Part shown: positions 38,460 to 46,871 of the stretch, one piece after another
How the letters are laid out: each line of letters opens with the position of its first letter
Position numbering within the stretch: the stretch's first letter is position 1
Source of the DNA: Planctomycetota bacterium
GTDB lineage: Bacteria > Planctomycetota > Planctomycetia > Planctomycetales > Planctomycetaceae
Assembly: GCA_027623235.1 (NCBI GenBank)
Contig: JAQBVJ010000005.1
Span: forward strand, 49,822 to 113,821
DNA: 64,000 nt
Direction of reading: 5' to 3'
Position numbers and translations under genes: made by a program
Notes under the pieces: model-generated
Databases searched by the model: none
What the model was told of the DNA's origin: nothing
Seen by the model: the letters and a program-made list of their open reading frames with translations, nothing else

Positions 38460-38855
38460 GTGTCCTCACCCAGCGGCCGTGAGCTGCAAATCCTCAAAGT
38501 CCTTTGGGAGCTGGGCGAGTCCAGCGTCCGCGAGGTCCACCAGAAGCTTTGCCCGGATGGCGAGCTGGCATTTAATACTGTGCAGACGCTGATGCGGATT
38601 ATGGATGACAAGGGCCTCGTCAAGCACCGCCGTGACGGCCGCACGTTTCGCTATCGGGCGACGTATTCTCGCGAGAAAGAAGTCGCGCGGTTTGTTTCGC
38701 AGGTCTTCGACGGAGCGGTCGATGAGGCCGTGCTCAGTCTGCTGCAGACGAACCAGGTGTCCGGCAACGAACTGGAGGAATTGGAGCGGATTATCAAAGA
38801 CGCTCGGGAATCGAAGTCGGCCGGGTCTGCAACACCGCCCCGTGAAAAGTCGTGA
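38460..38855 (+). CDS. BlaI/MecI/CopY family transcriptional repressor
   Basis: A 131-residue winged-helix repressor: SGRELQILKVLWELGESSVR, FNTVQTLMRIMDDKGLVKHR, RTFRYRATYSREK and an acidic helical dimer region. The GTG at 38460 follows GGGAG by 8 bp, and family similarity starts there; the frame is open to 38394. BlaI proteins dissociate from DNA when cut by their membrane protease partner, here the M56 gene 61 bp downstream. Planctomycetes carry many such pairs unrelated to beta-lactam resistance. Confidence 0.92.
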   Translation: MSSPSGRELQILKVLWELGESSVREVHQKLCPDGELAFNTVQTLMRIMDDKGLVKHRRDGRTFRYRATYSREKEVARFVSQVFDGAVDEAVLSLLQTNQVSGNELEELERIIKDARESKSAGSATPPREKS

Positions 38856-38916
38856 GACCGCTGGACAGTGTGAATTAAGAGGATGAGATAGATTTCCCGC
38901 AAGAAGGCACAGCGAG

Positions 38917-41559
38917 ATGCTGGAAAACTCAACGGCTTTACTGCTGATCAACGGTCTGATTGGTGGGTCACTGGTCTTGCTCGTAGGCGGCGTGCTGAGC
39001 CTGCTGGTTCGTGAGCCTGTTTACCGATTGCGGCTGACGGGTGTGACGCTCCTGGCAACGGTCGTGGCAGTTGGCATGTCGGCGATGCCGGGAATTCCTC
39101 GTTGGTCGCTGCTGACGTCGGCTCAGCAGAAAGCCGTGCAGACAATCGTCGCGATTCCGGACAGTCAGCCCGGTGCGGATGCCCGGTCGATCCGCGGAGT
39201 CGCGGCCGACGCTGCTCCCGAATTCGCAGACACGCCTTCTTTAACGAAGCCCGTCGCGGGTGCCGGCTCGCAAATCGCCTACGTCAGCGAACCTGAGCCG
39301 GGGACTTCTTTCCGACGAGCCACCGGCAACGTCGCTGGACCGGCCGGTGCGGTTGTCAGTCAGTTTTCGCTTCCGACCCTGTCGCGGGATTTTCTTCCGA
39401 AACTGATGCAGGTTTTCGCAACGGGCTACGTGGTGAGCGTCGCTGCTCTTGTTCTCTGGTGGGCGACTGGCGTGTTCCTGCTGATTCGAATCATCCGTTC
39501 GGCTCGACCGGCGGACGACGTCGCGCAGGCTTTGCTGCGAGAATTGGCCGGCGAGGCCAGCGACAGCGTCCGACTCGTCGTCAGTCACCGGGTTCGACAG
39601 CCGATCGCGTGTCGAGCCTACGGGCGAGTCATCATGCTGCCGGAATCGCTCGCGGAAAACGGAAGCCAGCAGGAACTGCGATTCGCAATCGCTCACGAGT
39701 GGTCGCACATCGAACGTGGCGACTGGTGGCTGTGGTCGCTGGCTAATCTTCTACGAGCGGCGTTTCTGTTTCACCCGGCCGCGTGGTGGCTGCGGCGACA
39801 GGTGCGACTGTGCCAGGATTTTCTCGCTGATGCCCGCGCGGCCGATCAACCGGGTTGTCGCATCGACTACGCCGAGTTTCTGACGAAACAGGCGACGGTT
39901 CGGCGACAACCGGTGCTCGCTGCCGGACTCGGAATGCGCGGCCGTCGCTCTGAGCTCTACCAGCGTGTGCTGCTGCTGGTAAAACGCGAACGGCCGATCG
40001 AAACACAGTGCTCACACCGCTGGGCATGGGCCACGCTGATCGTTTTCCTCGGTGTTGGCATCGTGGCCGGCAGCGGGCAGGTCTTTACAGGCGAGCCGCG
40101 ACCGGCAGACTCCGACGCGAATTCGTCGACCGGAAGCACGGACGGCGTCGGAACTGCTCGCGGAGATGGGAAGTCGAACTCGCTCGAAACTGAGACTTCG
40201 TCTGAAACTCCCGAGCCACACTCCGGCGACGTCCTCTCCGAAGGAGAGCTGCAGGTTCAATTTGAAGATCAGAACGAGTCGCTTTGTTTTCAGTTGACGG
40301 CAGTGAGTGAGCCTGGCGGCGCACAAAGTTCGTGGTGGGAACCCAAGGGCAGGCCACTCAAACAAAGATCACTGCAGAGATGGCTGTCTGCCGAGTCGAT
40401 GCCTGCTCACAACCCGGACGTGAATCACCGCGTCTTTCTGCTGCAGTTCTGGAAGCACGATCGCGTATCCGTGCGGTGGTTGATCGACGGCGTCGCGACG
40501 ACGCTGCTGAGTTCTGAGTCCGTTGAAATCGGTGACCGCCGCCTGACGACAGTGATGTTTGGCGGAGCGTTTGCTGAGAATACGAAGTCCGCATCCGTGC
40601 GGGTTGGCTACGCGGCCGGACCGTGGCACACCGCCGTCGTTCTTCCGGGCAGCGCGAAGGAAACAGCCGTCGTTACAAAGTCAGGCGGAGCGGTCGTCGG
40701 ATTCGAAATCCCGATTCCCAGTCCAGCGGCCAGTCAGGACATCCGCGTCGTCGCGAAACTGGAATCGGGTGATGAGGAAAAGGCGACCCTCGTCAAGAGT
40801 GACAGCGGGTCCTTGGTCGCTCAGTTTCGTGGCTTCAAGGCAGAGGCTGTCAGCGAGTACCGTCTCGAATCCCGTCCGTTCCGCTGGCTCAAATTTGAGA
40901 ACGTCTCACTGAACAGCGGCGTTGCGACGTCGTGCCGGGCACTTCGTGTCTCATCGGGTCCGCAGCCGATTGCGGCGGGACTGTCCTCGGGCAGCCCGGC
41001 CATGTTCACCATCGAACGTGGGCACTCGACCGGGATTTCGGACGAATCGACGCCGTCGCGGGAAGAACTTCGGTACGACGGTCGCAGTTTTCGACAGTGG
41101 CGACGCGAGTTGCTCACCGAGCTGAATCCTTCTCGACGTGCAGAAGCGATGCGGGCGTTTTCCGCATTCGGCCGAAACGGCTACACAAACGAAGCAGCCG
41201 GGGCGATTCTCGACGCGGCGCGACAAATGCGAAGGGTCACCGCGAGCGATGCGGAAGAACCGTCGACTCCGTTTCGCCAGGCGGCGTTGACGGCGCTGCT
41301 CGACCTGACACCGCAATCCGTCGTTGAGGTCCTTGCTGAGAGAATGCGAACTCTCAAAGAGGAAAACGTCGACTTCATGGCCGCCTGGCTGGACGCGGCG
41401 GCTTCCGACGAGCGAACGGGGAGTGAGTTGCGAGTGGCGCTCGCCGAACAGCTCCCGGTTTTTCTGGAGGCGGCCGGGGAAGTGGACGTCGTTTCCAGCG
41501 AACAGTTGCTGAAGTCGCTGCGGTCCGCGTTGCCAGAAGATGCCCGGCTGAAGAACTGA
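38917..41559 (+). CDS. BlaR1-like M56 family membrane metalloprotease with large C-terminal domain
   Basis: An 880-residue protein. N-terminal helices (LLLINGLIGGSLVLLVGGVL) lead to the M56 domain with HEWSHIERGDWW (HExxH plus Glu, about residues 263-274) and a further helix (WATLIVFLGVGIVAGSGQVF). After about residue 390 comes a ~490-residue external region with beta-rich and helical parts (REELRYDGRSFRQWRREL) and no penicillin-binding (transpeptidase-like) sensor. It forms a BlaI-M56 two-gene unit. The protease would cleave the neighbouring BlaI repressor after sensing an unknown periplasmic signal. Confidence 0.9.
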   Translation: MLENSTALLLINGLIGGSLVLLVGGVLSLLVREPVYRLRLTGVTLLATVVAVGMSAMPGIPRWSLLTSAQQKAVQTIVAIPDSQPGADARSIRGVAADAAPEFADTPSLTKPVAGAGSQIAYVSEPEPGTSFRRATGNVAGPAGAVVSQFSLPTLSRDFLPKLMQVFATGYVVSVAALVLWWATGVFLLIRIIRSARPADDVAQALLRELAGEASDSVRLVVSHRVRQPIACRAYGRVIMLPESLAENGSQQELRFAIAHEWSHIERGDWWLWSLANLLRAAFLFHPAAWWLRRQVRLCQDFLADARAADQPGCRIDYAEFLTKQATVRRQPVLAAGLGMRGRRSELYQRVLLLVKRERPIETQCSHRWAWATLIVFLGVGIVAGSGQVFTGEPRPADSDANSSTGSTDGVGTARGDGKSNSLETETSSETPEPHSGDVLSEGELQVQFEDQNESLCFQLTAVSEPGGAQSSWWEPKGRPLKQRSLQRWLSAESMPAHNPDVNHRVFLLQFWKHDRVSVRWLIDGVATTLLSSESVEIGDRRLTTVMFGGAFAENTKSASVRVGYAAGPWHTAVVLPGSAKETAVVTKSGGAVVGFEIPIPSPAASQDIRVVAKLESGDEEKATLVKSDSGSLVAQFRGFKAEAVSEYRLESRPFRWLKFENVSLNSGVATSCRALRVSSGPQPIAAGLSSGSPAMFTIERGHSTGISDESTPSREELRYDGRSFRQWRRELLTELNPSRRAEAMRAFSAFGRNGYTNEAAGAILDAARQMRRVTASDAEEPSTPFRQAALTALLDLTPQSVVEVLAERMRTLKEENVDFMAAWLDAAASDERTGSELRVALAEQLPVFLEAAGEVDVVSSEQLLKSLRSALPEDARLKN

Positions 41560-41619
41560 GCATTCAAGTTGGGCGATCCTGAGGAGACTCGGAACGCATT
41601 CGAAAAAGCCTGCCGAGAT

Positions 41620-41701
41620 TAACCCGAAGCGTCAGCGAGGGCGAGCGTGATTTGAGATAGCGACACGGCTCGACTTTCGCCCTCGCTGACGCGTCGGGTT
41701 A
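41620..41701. repeat. TAACCCGA inverted-repeat element
   Basis: Arms 41620-41644 and 41677-41701 are reverse complements with one mismatch in 25 (they contain CGTCAGCGAGGGCGA). The loop is 32 bp. This element type is widely seen between planctomycete genes. It lies in the 248-bp gap between the M56 and SRPBCC genes. Confidence 0.85.
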
Positions 41702-41807
41702 CTTTCAGGAGGTTATTTCGGACACATTCCTTATTGCTGCTGCGGGTTGAAATCGGAAAGTGATTCCGGGCGCGTTTCGAACACCGGTCGGCGCTGAATT
41801 AGTCACC

Positions 41808-42260
41808 TCACGCAAAACCGAGCAGCTTCTCCAGCTGATCGTGGCGATGATCGAATCCCTCTTCGAGGGATTCGAGAATTCGATCGGCATTAACCAACAG
41901 GCCAACGACGCCTCCCGGCGGTTGGAATTCGATCCGATCGATGATCGTCACTGCTCCCTCGTCATCTGGTTCGAAGAGGTGCTCGTGGACCCAGTGGCCG
42001 AGCGGGCCTTTGACCTGCTGCTCCGTGAACGAACCGGGTTCGTCGAATTGCGTAATTTCGTGGATGGCCTCACGAGCGACTCCGAAGGCCTGCACTTTGA
42101 ACTGCATTCGAGCGCCGAGCGACAGCCGTTTGGGGGCCTCAAGAAAAAACAGCCCCATATCCGGCGGGCTGATCCGTTTGATGTTTTCCGGGTGGGCCAG
42201 AAAGTCAAACGCCACTTCAGCATTACACGGAAGCGTGAGGCGGGCTTCAAATGTCTCCAT
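41808..42260 (-). CDS. SRPBCC family (START-like) protein
   Basis: A 150-residue single-domain protein: FEARLTLPCNAEVAFDFLAH at the start, FTEQQVKGPLGHWVHEHLFE and TIIDRIEFQPPGG in the middle, matching the ligand-pocket fold of SRPBCC polyketide-cyclase-like proteins. The ligand is unknown. It is the last gene before the M56 region, with a hairpin upstream that likely ends the sugar dehydrogenase transcript. Confidence 0.85.
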   Translation of the reverse strand: METFEARLTLPCNAEVAFDFLAHPENIKRISPPDMGLFFLEAPKRLSLGARMQFKVQAFGVAREAIHEITQFDEPGSFTEQQVKGPLGHWVHEHLFEPDDEGAVTIIDRIEFQPPGGVVGLLVNADRILESLEEGFDHRHDQLEKLLGFA

Positions 42261-42290
42261 GCGTCACGGCTCCGGTGGGTTCGAAACAAC

Positions 42291-42322
42291 TGAGCCTCGT
42301 CGGATTTTACCGACGAGGCTCA
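42291..42322 (-). terminator. Hairpin terminator after the sugar dehydrogenase gene
   Basis: A perfect 13-bp stem TGAGCCTCGTCGG/CCGACGAGGCTCA has a 6-base loop. On the minus strand it is followed by GTTGTTTCG, so the T-tract is weak. It lies 21 bp after the stop of the gene at 42344. Confidence 0.65.
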
Positions 42323-42343
42323 AGTGGAAACTACGGTCGTTAA

Positions 42344-43537
42344 TCAGTTTTCCGACGGGACAAGTTTGAAGATCGCCCCGATCGGCGTCATGTAATAAAG
42401 CTCGCCGTTGGCATCCTCGCCGAACGTCATGACAGGCAGGTTGGAGCTGGGGATGCTGCGATTTTCAGTGACCGCTTTGCCATCGTACTTGAGGGCGTAA
42501 AGTTTGCCCGTCACGTAGTCCGCGTAGACAAAGTAGCCATTCAGGTTTGGCAGAGCTTTGCCGCGGTAAACCCGGCCGCCGGTGATCGACTTGCCGAACT
42601 GTCCGCCGATGGTTCCCTGCTTTTCTTCGTGAGGGTATTCCCAGATTGGTTCGATCAGGTCCTTGCTCGGTCCGACACCTTTCGGGCCAAACTTGTGGAA
42701 ACCTTCGCGAACGCTCCAGCCGTAGTTTCCGCCCTTCTTGATGATGTTGATTTCTTCCCACAATTTCTGACCGACATCGGCCGCCCACAGCAGCCCCGTT
42801 TCCCGGTCAAAGCCCATGCCCCACGCGTTGCGGATTCCATAGGCGTAGATTTCCGGCATCGCATCTTTTCGTCCGACAAACGGGTTGTCTTTGGGGATCG
42901 CGTAGCCGCGTCCGCCTTCTTTTTTGTCGACGTCAATTCGCAGAATGCTGCCGAGCCAGGTCTTCAAATTCTGCCCGTTGCCGTGCGGATCGTCGCCGGC
43001 ACCGCCATCGCCGAGCCCGATGTAAAGGTAACCGTCCGGGCCAAAACAGATGCCGCCGCCGTTGTGATTCCAGTACGGCTGAGGAATCCGCAGAACCTCT
43101 TCTTCAAAGCCGGCATCGGCCTTGTTCGGGTCGTCCTTCGAAACGCGGAACCGGGAAATCACGGACATGTGCGGAGCCGTCGTCGATGTGTAATAAATGA
43201 AAAACTGCCCGTTCTCCTTGTACTTCGGGTGAAAGGCCATGCCCAGCAGACCTTCCTCATTCTGCTTGTCGATGTAGACGACCTGTTTTTCAATGTCGAG
43301 AAACAGACTCGACTCGTCGGCTTCTTCGTCATTTTTCAGGACGTGGATTTTCCCCAGCTGTGAGGCAACAAAAATGCGATCCGAGCCGTCGTTGGCATGC
43401 GTCAGGACGATCGGTCGTTTGATTTCGACCTCGGGAAACACGCGTCGCAAACCGACTTTGATGTCCGACGTGTCGACATCAGCCGCCAGCAGTGACGAGG
43501 TCGACAAAGCAACAACAGCAGCGAGCAGAATTCTCAT
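42344..43537 (-). CDS. Exported PQQ-dependent glucose/sorbosone dehydrogenase-family protein
   Basis: A 397-residue protein with a signal peptide (MRILLAAVVALSTSSLLAA). The propeller carries the family motifs EEGLLGMAFHPKYKENGQFF, WNHNGGGICFGPDGYLYIGL, GDGGAGDDPHGNGQN, IYAYGIRNAWGMGFDRETG and GGNYGWSVREG. Members of this family bind PQQ and calcium and oxidise aldose sugars in the periplasm. GAGGTG lies just before the ATG at 43537. An acidic segment (HVLKNDEEADESS) is an unusual surface loop. Confidence 0.92.
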   Translation of the reverse strand: MRILLAAVVALSTSSLLAADVDTSDIKVGLRRVFPEVEIKRPIVLTHANDGSDRIFVASQLGKIHVLKNDEEADESSLFLDIEKQVVYIDKQNEEGLLGMAFHPKYKENGQFFIYYTSTTAPHMSVISRFRVSKDDPNKADAGFEEEVLRIPQPYWNHNGGGICFGPDGYLYIGLGDGGAGDDPHGNGQNLKTWLGSILRIDVDKKEGGRGYAIPKDNPFVGRKDAMPEIYAYGIRNAWGMGFDRETGLLWAADVGQKLWEEINIIKKGGNYGWSVREGFHKFGPKGVGPSKDLIEPIWEYPHEEKQGTIGGQFGKSITGGRVYRGKALPNLNGYFVYADYVTGKLYALKYDGKAVTENRSIPSSNLPVMTFGEDANGELYYMTPIGAIFKLVPSEN

Positions 43538-43708
43538 GGAGCACCTCTTGGGTGGATCGTGATGACGGCTGCTCAAGTGGCCTCAAGCAGTGAGGGCGAA
43601 GATAGCGAACCCGCGCGAGCGTGCAAAGCGCGGGAGAACGTGTCAAGAATCTCGCGAACCGATCGTCACCCGAGGGGCGACCAGGTAAAGCTGGGCGGTG
43701 GCCTCACT

Positions 43709-44425
43709 CTATGTTTTCTTTTTCTTCGCCAACTCGGCAACGAATGTGGAGTGCTCTTCGGAGTCCATTCCCCGTTGCACCAGAGTCAGCACGTCGGCGA
43801 TCCGGCCTTCGATTATGGCCTTCGGGTCGAGCCACAATCCTTGAAAAACCACGCTACGGAAAATGCCATCCTCGGTCTCAAGCCGTTCGTACTGCGAGTC
43901 CTTTAACACAAACCAGTCAATCTCGCGGTCGAAGACTCGCCAGACGACGTACTCGCGAACTCCGTTTCGGCGGTAAGCGTTGAGCTTGTCGTGAAGGTCG
44001 TAGCTCGCGGAGGAAGCGGCGATCTCGCCCACCCACTCGGGAGCACCCGACGTGTAAGCTCCATCGCGTCCTGACTGGCCGCCGTACTCCGGAAGAATTC
44101 GCAGAAAGACATCCGGCTGCGGTTCGTTGTCCAGGTCCAGCTGAACGGTCGAGTTGTCGACTGCCTGGGTGCCAGGTGTCCGGGACTCGTAAACGCCAGC
44201 CCATGTGGCAAGATGAATGTGAGGGTGTCCATGGTGGTCGGTCGAGACGGGGGCCTGCACGTAAACGACTCCTTCAATCAGCTCGGCTTTTTTCAGGTGC
44301 GGCATCGCCTCGTAGCGGCGGCGGAATTCCTCAAGAGTCAGGCGGTCACCCGACTCCAGTTCTGGAATCGGCGGAGCCTCTACGGGGATGCCTGGTGAGG
44401 GCTCTGGCTGAAGGATTGTCGACAT
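43709..44425 (-). CDS. Uma2 family (DUF820) putative endonuclease
   Basis: A 238-residue protein of the PD-(D/E)xK-like DUF820 family: LTLEEFRRRYEAMPHLKKAE, LIEGVVYVQAPVS, DNEPQPDVFLRILPEYGG, PEWVGEIAASSASYDLHDKL and YRRNGVREYVVWRVFDREI. The PD...E...K pattern matches the fold's nuclease core. Function of the family is unproven; it is abundant in cyanobacteria and planctomycetes. GGAG lies before the ATG. A basic tail (ELAKKKKT) ends it. Confidence 0.9.
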   Translation of the reverse strand: MSTILQPEPSPGIPVEAPPIPELESGDRLTLEEFRRRYEAMPHLKKAELIEGVVYVQAPVSTDHHGHPHIHLATWAGVYESRTPGTQAVDNSTVQLDLDNEPQPDVFLRILPEYGGQSGRDGAYTSGAPEWVGEIAASSASYDLHDKLNAYRRNGVREYVVWRVFDREIDWFVLKDSQYERLETEDGIFRSVVFQGLWLDPKAIIEGRIADVLTLVQRGMDSEEHSTFVAELAKKKKT

Positions 44426-44516
44426 GGCGAATCTCCAGGAGTGGTCTGAACTCAGTGTGCCACACTGGCGAGTCCTTATCAACGGCGGTCTGTCTCGACT
44501 GCAAATGGCCAGCGGA

Positions 44517-45521
44517 TCAGAACCATTTTCGTTTGTCGACAAGAGTTGCCGGTTCCTCGCCGCTCGCGAATCGTCGGACGTTTTCGAGCAGGGTTTCCAG
44601 GTGCCGTTCAGAAATTCTCGGCGACGCGGCGGCAATGTGTGGCGTGAGGATGACGTTCTCCATTTGCCACAGTGGATGGTTTGCCGGAAGCGGCTCCACT
44701 TCGTAAACGTCGAGAGCGGCGCCGGCGATGAGTCCCTCAGTGAGCGCGGCCGTCAAATCGGTGAGGTCGACGATGACTCCTCGACCGATGTTGATGAGAT
44801 AACCCGTCTTCTTCATCTGCTCAAACTGAGCGGCCCGGAAGAGTTTCTCTGTTTCCGGAGTGTGCGGCGCGGCGATCACGACGAAGTCTGACTCGGCCAG
44901 AAGATCCGGAAGTCGTTCTGTCGGCCAGACTTCTTCGACGATGCCCGGCACAGATTTCGTGATCGGATCGACGGCGAGAATCTTCATGCCGAATGCCGAT
45001 GCGCGACGGCAGATTTCGCGGCCAATGAAGCCCGCCCCGACGACTCCGATCGTTGTGTCTGACAGGTGGATGTGCGACGCGTCGACCGGCGAGACACTCG
45101 ACGGCCCCATTATGAATCCCTGCTCGGTCATTTTCTCGTTGCCGACCGGAGCCCACCGCGACTCCATCTGCTGCCTCAAGTACAGGTGCAGATTCCGGGC
45201 GAACATCAGAACGTAGCCCATCACGTGGTCGGCGATGACGTCGGAAAACAGCCCGCGCATGTTGCTGAGCCGGCACGGATGCTCGATCAGTTCCGGGAAG
45301 AGGTAATGTTCCAGGCTGGCTGTCGGGCTCTGGACCCAGCGGAGCTGTTTGGAAGCCGCGAGAAGTTCAGGCGTGATCTTTCCAAAGAAGCCGTCTGCAT
45401 CGACGATCCCGCCGAGTGCTTCGTCCTGGGTCACCGCGTTGACGACGGAGACGCCGCTCGCGGCTTCCTGAACTGCCTTCAACCGCGCTTCCTCAATGGC
45501 GGGATAAATCAGCAACTTCAT
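44517..45521 (-). CDS. D-isomer-specific 2-hydroxyacid dehydrogenase
   Basis: A 334-residue NAD-dependent dehydrogenase. TTIGVVGAGFIGREICRRAS is the Rossmann motif (GxGxxG), LINIGRGVIVDLTDL and AALDVYEVEPLPANHPLW are the family signatures, and ILTPHIAAASPR contains the catalytic His. The 20-residue stretch after RQQMESRWAPVG is somewhat longer than usual. GGAGAAG lies before the ATG. The specific 2-hydroxyacid is unknown. Confidence 0.92.
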   Translation of the reverse strand: MKLLIYPAIEEARLKAVQEAASGVSVVNAVTQDEALGGIVDADGFFGKITPELLAASKQLRWVQSPTASLEHYLFPELIEHPCRLSNMRGLFSDVIADHVMGYVLMFARNLHLYLRQQMESRWAPVGNEKMTEQGFIMGPSSVSPVDASHIHLSDTTIGVVGAGFIGREICRRASAFGMKILAVDPITKSVPGIVEEVWPTERLPDLLAESDFVVIAAPHTPETEKLFRAAQFEQMKKTGYLINIGRGVIVDLTDLTAALTEGLIAGAALDVYEVEPLPANHPLWQMENVILTPHIAAASPRISERHLETLLENVRRFASGEEPATLVDKRKWF

Positions 45522-45664
45522 CGATCAACTTCTCCGGAGGCTGGATTTCAAGGCGAGTGATCCTTACCACACGACAGGCGTTGCACAAGCTTTCGCAGAT
45601 GGAGAGTGTTGTGAAGCCGTCTCGCGTTGAGATTCTGAAACCAGCATTTGGACTGGAAATCGAA

Positions 45665-46351
45665 ATGGCAGCAATCGTCCCAGCACAGTTTCGCGACGAT
45701 CCCGTGGCGTCCGTCATCGCGTGGACGCCACTGGTGAAAGGCGGAGTGACATTCCGTACGCGGCTTTTGACGCAATCGGAACCCGGTCGGTGCGAATTCG
45801 TCGCGACCCGAGGAATGATGCTGGCTCCGTTTTTCATGGCAGGAATGGCGTTCTTTGAGGCCGTACTGTGCGTGGTCGTCTTCAAGTTTCTGGCCGGCGA
45901 TGCCGGGATGGGTGAGCTCATCGAAAAAGGACAGTATGTCCCGCTCATCGTCCTTGGCAGTGCTCCGCTGGGGGCATTGTTCTTTCTGGGAGTGGCCGCT
46001 TTTTTCTGGCACATGACGAGGCGGCCGATCGTGTTTGACCGATCGAGCGGCTACTTCTGGAAGGGCTCAAAGAATCCGGCCGAGCAGACTGACCCGGACA
46101 GGGTTGTCGGCTGTGCGCGGCTGGAGCAGATTGCCGGTTTGCAGATCCTCAGCGAGTATGTTGAGTCGCGCGACTCAGACGGGCACACCTCGCAGTTTCA
46201 CAGCTACGAACTGAATCTGGTGCTGAGGGATGCCGTACGGCTGATCGTAGTCGACCATGGCAACCTCGCCGCGCTGCGGAAAGATGCGGCGATGCTCGCT
46301 GAATTCCTCGACGTTCCAGTGTGGGACGCGACGCTGCCCACTGGACGCTGA
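45665..46351 (+). CDS. Two-helix membrane protein, unknown function (parent copy)
   Basis: A 228-residue protein, start at MAAIVPAQFRDDP, chosen by alignment with the decayed neighbour (MEPHVPPQFADNP). Two hydrophobic helices (MMLAPFFMAGMAFFEAVLCV and YVPLIVLGSAPLGALFFLGV) are followed by RRPIVFDRSSGYFWKG and a C-terminal cytosolic domain (ELNLVLRDAVRLIVVDHGNL). It resembles bacterial PH-domain-like membrane proteins, but I cannot assign a family. In-frame ATG 45599 and GTG 45557 extend it. Confidence 0.75.
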   Translation: MAAIVPAQFRDDPVASVIAWTPLVKGGVTFRTRLLTQSEPGRCEFVATRGMMLAPFFMAGMAFFEAVLCVVVFKFLAGDAGMGELIEKGQYVPLIVLGSAPLGALFFLGVAAFFWHMTRRPIVFDRSSGYFWKGSKNPAEQTDPDRVVGCARLEQIAGLQILSEYVESRDSDGHTSQFHSYELNLVLRDAVRLIVVDHGNLAALRKDAAMLAEFLDVPVWDATLPTGR

Positions 46352-46364
46352 CGTGGAGAACAGC

Positions 46365-46840
46365 ATGGAACCGCACGTCCCGCCGCAGTTTGCAGACAAC
46401 CCCGCAGCGTCAGCGACAAACTGGTCGCCGTTGAACAAAGGTGGAATCACATTCCGCACACGCTGGATTCGGCAGTCAGATCGCGATCACCTGGAGTTTG
46501 TGCCGACAGTTCTGATGAGGTTGTTTCCGTTTACTGGTGGATCGGGCGGAGGCCAATCGTCTTTGATCGGGATTCCGGATTCTCGATCGGAAATCCAAAG
46601 ACCGCAGTCTCGACGCCACTTGAAGACATCGCCGGGATTCAGATTATTTGCGAGGTCGTTAGTTCGAGAACCTCCGAAGGTAACACGACGACATTTCCGA
46701 GTTTCGAATTGAATCTGGTTTTGCGGGACGCGACGCGGAAGAACGTCGTGGACCATGGCCACCTGAAAACTCTGCGAGAGGACGCCGCGATCCTCAGCGA
46801 GTTTCTAACGGTCCCAATCTGGGACACCACTCAGGTCTGA
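46365..46840 (+). pseudogene. Decayed tandem duplicate of the membrane protein gene
   Basis: It begins 13 bp after its intact paralogue. The first ~55 codons (MEPHVPPQFADNPAASATNW, SPLNKGGITFRTR) match the parent, then the frame passes from TVLMRLFPF directly to GRRPIVFDRDSG in another frame. Both membrane helices are missing, which implies a deletion of very roughly 200 bp with a frameshift. The C-terminal part (FELNLVLRDATRKNVVDHGH) continues to a stop at 46840. The product would not be a functional membrane protein. Confidence 0.8.
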
Positions 46841-46871
46841 ACTCCTGGGGGTGAGATTCCGGCGTCTCTGT

